The translations under genes were made by a program, and so were the position numbers. Below are positions 30,469 to 33,204 of a stretch of DNA of 33,204 bases, in pieces; within the stretch, counting starts at the first letter, position 1; every line of letters begins with the position of its first letter. The DNA is from Micromonosporaceae bacterium. Lineage in GTDB: Bacteria > Actinomycetota > Actinomycetes > Mycobacteriales > Micromonosporaceae. The stretch spans positions 1-33,204 of the forward strand of contig WHSM01000008.1 in NCBI GenBank assembly GCA_009380105.1. The letters are read 5' to 3'. Under the pieces are notes generated by a model. That model was not told where the DNA came from. It did no database searches and saw only the letters and a list, made by a program, of their open reading frames with translations.

Positions 30469-31776
30469 CTACTTCCGAACAGGCCAGTTCGGCCCGGCGG
30501 TGGCGTACTGTTCAGGGTAGATGACCCGCTGTACCCCGTCCTGCCACTGGCTGACCAGGTAGACCTGGCGCGTGTTGTGATTGCGTTCGTCGAACTCGCA
30601 CCCTTCCGGGATGATCCAGTAGCCGTCGCCCACCTGCAGGTCGGTCTGCTCCAAGGCATCCCGCAGCGCGTCCCGGCTCGCTGACCGGGTTCGCTGGAGT
30701 GCATCCACCACCACCGCAGCCGCCGTCAGGTTCGTCCCTGACACGTGGTCCAAGTCGGCACCGGTTCTCGTCTTGTACATGTCGTTGAGCTCTTTCGCCC
30801 GCGGAATCTTCGCGGCCACATCCGGAACGAAGTACGACGTGTTGATGGTGTTGTCGGCCAGGTCCCCCAACTCCTTTCCGTAGCTGGCGCTCGAGTGCCC
30901 GCCGGTCGCCGTCACCACGCCGAGCGGCTCGTACCCGACCTCTTGGAACACCCGGCGAACCGCGATGGCGTTGGCCGGCGTGTACGCGTGCTGGACCACC
31001 ACGTCGATGTTCTCTGCCTTCGCACGCCGGACGAGGGTGCGCGACGCCTTGGGTTCACGTGCCGGGTAGGTCACCCGGTCAACCACGGTGAACCCTCTGT
31101 TCTTCGCCTGCGCCTCCAATGCATTGGCCAGCTCCACGGCCACCGCGGCGTCTTCGGTCATCACCATGATCCGCTCTGCCCTGACACCGGTCTTGTCGCC
31201 GATGAAGTCCAGCCACTCCACGGCGGCGTCCGCGGCTCCCGTGGTATAGGCGGCCGGCTGGAACACATAGCGGAAGCCGCGACTGACGATCTTCCGCGCA
31301 CCATCAGAGGTACAGATCCACGGCACCTTGGCCCGGTTGGCGATGGGTGAGGCCACCGCGGTCGCGTCGGACTGGATGCTGCCGAGGATGGCGAGAACGT
31401 CCCCGCCCACGAGCTGCTGTGTCTGGCTCGCCGCGGTCTGTGCATCGGTCTGGCTGTCCTTGAGGACCGGGACCAGCTCGGCGCCGCCGAGGTTGTCGAT
31501 GCCACCATTCGCGTTGACATCGTCTAACACCATCTTGATGGCCTCGTACGCGGACTTGCCGTATGCGGCCGCCGCACCCGTCATCGGCAGGACGAGCCCG
31601 ATCCTTACCTCGGATACCTGTGCCGGTCCGCCGGCCTCGTCGTCTCCGCTGGCGCACGCGGCAAGCAGCCCCGGGGCCATGACGGCACCGGCCACGAGCG
31701 CCGAGTCCCGAAGGAACCCGCGACGGGAGTGGCCTGTCGCGATCGCCGGGTCGGTAGCGTTGCTTGGTTCGCTCAT
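30469..31776 (-). CDS. ABC transporter substrate-binding protein, Tat lipoprotein (second transporter)
   Basis: The 435-residue receptor of the Peripla_BP_6 family carries a twin-arginine signal (HSRRGFLRDS, Arg18-Arg19) and a lipobox LLAAC with Cys41. The mature part starts VRIGLVLPMTGAAAAYGKSAYEAIKMVLDDVNANGGI, then has LKDSQTDAQTAASQTQQLVGGDVLAILGSIQSDATAVASPIANRAKVPW, close to the amide/branched-chain binding protein pattern. The start is ATG 31776 with AAAGGCA upstream; the ORF-track start 31941 lies inside the neighbouring ATPase gene. A 55-bp spacer separates it from that gene, the longest gap in this operon, so extra ribosome loading or a separate start is possible. The ligand is unknown. 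Confidence 0.88.
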   Translation of the reverse strand: MSEPSNATDPAIATGHSRRGFLRDSALVAGAVMAPGLLAACASGDDEAGGPAQVSEVRIGLVLPMTGAAAAYGKSAYEAIKMVLDDVNANGGIDNLGGAELVPVLKDSQTDAQTAASQTQQLVGGDVLAILGSIQSDATAVASPIANRAKVPWICTSDGARKIVSRGFRYVFQPAAYTTGAADAAVEWLDFIGDKTGVRAERIMVMTEDAAVAVELANALEAQAKNRGFTVVDRVTYPAREPKASRTLVRRAKAENIDVVVQHAYTPANAIAVRRVFQEVGYEPLGVVTATGGHSSASYGKELGDLADNTINTSYFVPDVAAKIPRAKELNDMYKTRTGADLDHVSGTNLTAAAVVVDALQRTRSASRDALRDALEQTDLQVGDGYWIIPEGCEFDERNHNTRQVYLVSQWQDGVQRVIYPEQYATAGPNWPVRK

Positions 31777-31809
31777 CTGACGATCTGCCTTTCGCAGGAT
31801 AGGAGGGGG

Positions 31810-31826
31810 CCGGCCGCGAGGGCCGG
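31810..31826. other. Short GC-rich hairpin between ATPase and receptor genes
   Basis: CCGGCC-gcgag-GGCCGG forms a 6-bp all-GC stem with a 5-base loop in the 55-bp spacer of the minus-strand operon. It has no U-run on either side. It might temper read-through or protect the receptor part of the mRNA, which is often needed in excess, but in DNA this GC-rich such a stem can arise by chance. Confidence 0.25.
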
Positions 31827-31831
31827 GGTCG

Positions 31832-32581
31832 CTATGCCGGTGATCGATCGGAGTCGCTTCCGGTCGAGTCCGAGCCCAGGTACGCCTCACGAAGCCGCAG
31901 GTCGCGGCCGATGTCAGTGGGCGAGCCGCGGAGCACCACACGACCGTTCTCCAGAACCAGCGCGTCGTCGGCCCACCGCAGGGCGAGAGAGGCGTTCTGC
32001 TCGGCGAGCAGCACCGGTGTCCCCGCGTCGGCGATGCGGCGCGCGGTGTGGAGAACGCTCCCCACGATCAAAGGGGCGAGACCCAGGGAAGGTTCGTCAA
32101 GGAGAAGGACGGCCGGACGTTGCACGACCGCTCGCGCGATGGCGAGCATCTGCTGCTCGCCGCCGGAGAGCGTGCCGGCGGACTGGCCCGCCCGGTCGCG
32201 GAGGACGGGGAACATCTGGAGGACGTAGTCGATCGGGTGGCCGTTGTCCACCACCCTGCTGGCCAGTTGCAGGTGTTCGGCCACCGACATGTCGGGGAAC
32301 AGCTGCCTCCCCTCGGGGACTACTCCCAGCCCGGCCCGAACCCGAGCGTCCGCGCGCCTGTTGGTGACATCCTGCCCCCGCAGCCGGATGCTTCCCGCGC
32401 GCGGACGAACCCAGCCGCCGATCGCGCCGAGAGCGGTGGTCTTTCCGGCGCCGTTCGCGCCGAGCAGGCAGGTGATCCGTCCGGGGACCAGCCGCACCGC
32501 AAACCCCCGGAGTGCGATGGTCCCGCCGTAGCCGGCGTCTATGTCGACTGCTTCCAGAACGGCCTCAGTCATCGTGGTCAC
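31832..32581 (-). CDS. ABC transporter ATP-binding protein, LivF type (second transporter)
   Basis: The 249-residue ATPase has Walker A GANGAGKTT, signature LSGGEQQMLAIARA, Walker B VLLLDEPSLGLAP and the LivF-type VLLAEQNASLALRWAD switch. The C-terminus ends in a Ser/Asp-rich tail of no known function. GTG 32581 has GAGG nine bases upstream; ATG 32572, three codons later, is an alternative. Either overlaps the LivG-type gene by 8-17 nt. It energises the second transporter together with the partial ATPase at the edge. Confidence 0.88.
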   Translation of the reverse strand: MTTMTEAVLEAVDIDAGYGGTIALRGFAVRLVPGRITCLLGANGAGKTTALGAIGGWVRPRAGSIRLRGQDVTNRRADARVRAGLGVVPEGRQLFPDMSVAEHLQLASRVVDNGHPIDYVLQMFPVLRDRAGQSAGTLSGGEQQMLAIARAVVQRPAVLLLDEPSLGLAPLIVGSVLHTARRIADAGTPVLLAEQNASLALRWADDALVLENGRVVLRGSPTDIGRDLRLREAYLGSDSTGSDSDRSPA

Positions 32582-33204
32582 CCAGATACACCTCGATCAC
32601 CTTCGGATCGCGACGAACCTGCGCTGCTGTCCCGATCGTGACTGCCGCACCGAAGTTCAACACCAGGACGGTGGCGCACAGGGAGAAGACGGCCGCTAGG
32701 ACGTGTTCGATGATCAGGACCGTGGTGCCGGCGGCGGAGATTTCGCGCAGCAGCCCGATCGCCTCCTCGAGTTCGGGTTCGGTCAGTCCGGCCACCGGTT
32801 CGTCCAGTAGGAGCAGGCGGGGGTCGGTGGCTACCGCCCGCGCCAGTTCCAGGCGTTTCCCGTCGGCCGTGTTCAACCTGCTCGCCGGCGCATCGGCGAG
32901 CCCCGCTAGTCCGAACCGTACGAGCAGCTCGTCCGCGACCCGGCGAGCTGATCGAAGGCGGCGGCGCAACAGTGCCCCGACGAGCACGTTCTCACGTACG
33001 GACAGGTCACCCAGCGGCTCGGGGAGCTGAAACGTGCGGGCCAGGCCCTGCTGCGCACGCTGTGCCGCGCTGTGGGTGGTGACCCGCGTGCCGAACATCG
33101 TTATGTCGCCGCGATCCGGCTGGCTGTCCCCGGCGATCAGGTTGAAGGTGGTTGTCTTGCCAGCGCCGTTCGGCCCGATGATCCCGAAGACCGACCCCTG
33201 CGGC
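32565..33204 (-). CDS. ABC transporter ATP-binding protein, LivG type (5' part cut by window edge)
   Basis: The frame is open to the right edge, so the first few dozen residues are missing. Just inside the edge it reads GSVFGIIGPNGAGKTTTFNLIAGDSQPDRGDI (Walker A), upstream of the ORF-track ATG 33098, which is therefore internal. QRAQQGLARTFQLPEPLGDLSVRENVLVGALL is the LivG Q-loop region, LNTADGKRLELARA the degenerate signature usual in this subfamily, LLLLDEPVAGLTEPE the Walker B, and LIIEHVLAAVFSL the switch His. It is the most upstream gene of the minus-strand operon seen here; the operon promoter lies outside the window. Confidence 0.88.
   Translation of the reverse strand, partial: PQGSVFGIIGPNGAGKTTTFNLIAGDSQPDRGDITMFGTRVTTHSAAQRAQQGLARTFQLPEPLGDLSVRENVLVGALLRRRLRSARRVADELLVRFGLAGLADAPASRLNTADGKRLELARAVATDPRLLLLDEPVAGLTEPELEEAIGLLREISAAGTTVLIIEHVLAAVFSLCATVLVLNFGAAVTIGTAAQVRRDPKVIEVYLGDHDD

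Noticed and set aside
880-33204. True branched-chain amino acid transport function for the Liv-type systems
   Set aside because: The subunits belong to the family, but the genes are embedded among acyl-CoA catabolic genes and the receptors are diverse, so leucine/isoleucine/valine uptake is not supported and no liv symbols were given.

Overview
The window is a dense, high-GC stretch with very short intergenic spaces, many GTG starts, and ATGA/GTGA stop-start overlaps. It looks like chromosomal DNA of a catabolically versatile actinobacterium; the genus cannot be fixed from the sequence alone. Almost every gene belongs to CoA-thioester catabolism or to branched-chain-amino-acid-type (Liv/HAAT) ABC uptake. 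I see no tRNA, rRNA or CRISPR array. The only mobile-element trace is a decayed IS3-type OrfA fragment near the left edge.

Layout. (1) Bases 2-376 hold the 3' end of a GntR-family regulator (FCD effector domain). (2) Bases 377-879 are non-coding apart from the IS3-like relic and a promoter/operator just before 880. (3) Bases 880-23318 form one run of 23 plus-strand genes with no gap longer than 19 nt. It encodes a lipoprotein solute-binding protein, a class III CoA-transferase, a small luciferase-like (LLM) protein, an Ltp2-like thiolase-fold protein with DUF35 and MaoC partners, an acyl-CoA ligase, and a Tat-lipoprotein binding protein with a complete two-permease, two-ATPase transporter. 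Then follow acyl-CoA dehydrogenase, ligase, acyl-CoA dehydrogenase, an AMACR-like protein, a crotonase, a second AMACR-like protein, an LLM oxidoreductase, a split AtuA (DUF1446) pair and two more LLM oxidoreductases. (4) Bases 23197-28610 hold two divergent promoter regions (near 24100 and 26985) serving two crotonases, a second small LLM-like protein, two SDRs, a metallo-beta-lactamase-fold hydrolase and a MaoC hydratase. (5) Bases 28607-33204 carry a minus-strand operon for a second Liv-type transporter, cut by the right edge inside its first ATPase.

How the genes may work together (inference). A carboxylic acid or precursor is imported by one of two ABC systems with three binding proteins, then activated by two AMP-forming ligases or a CoA-transferase. 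Alpha-methyl stereochemistry could be inverted by two AMACR-type enzymes, followed by oxidation by two acyl-CoA dehydrogenases whose catalytic Glu sits at the isovaleryl-CoA-dehydrogenase position. Crotonases and MaoC proteins would hydrate or isomerise, SDRs oxidise, and the Ltp2-like/DUF35 module or the BadI/MenB-like crotonase would cleave C-C bonds. The only visible candidates for oxygenation or unusual flavin chemistry are five LLM-family proteins. The set fits an alpha-methyl-branched, possibly alicyclic compound such as a terpenoid or sterol-derived acid, but the substrate is not determined. The three promoter regions share a CCGTAT/GTATAC-type motif, suggesting one regulon, plausibly under the GntR/FCD protein at the left edge.
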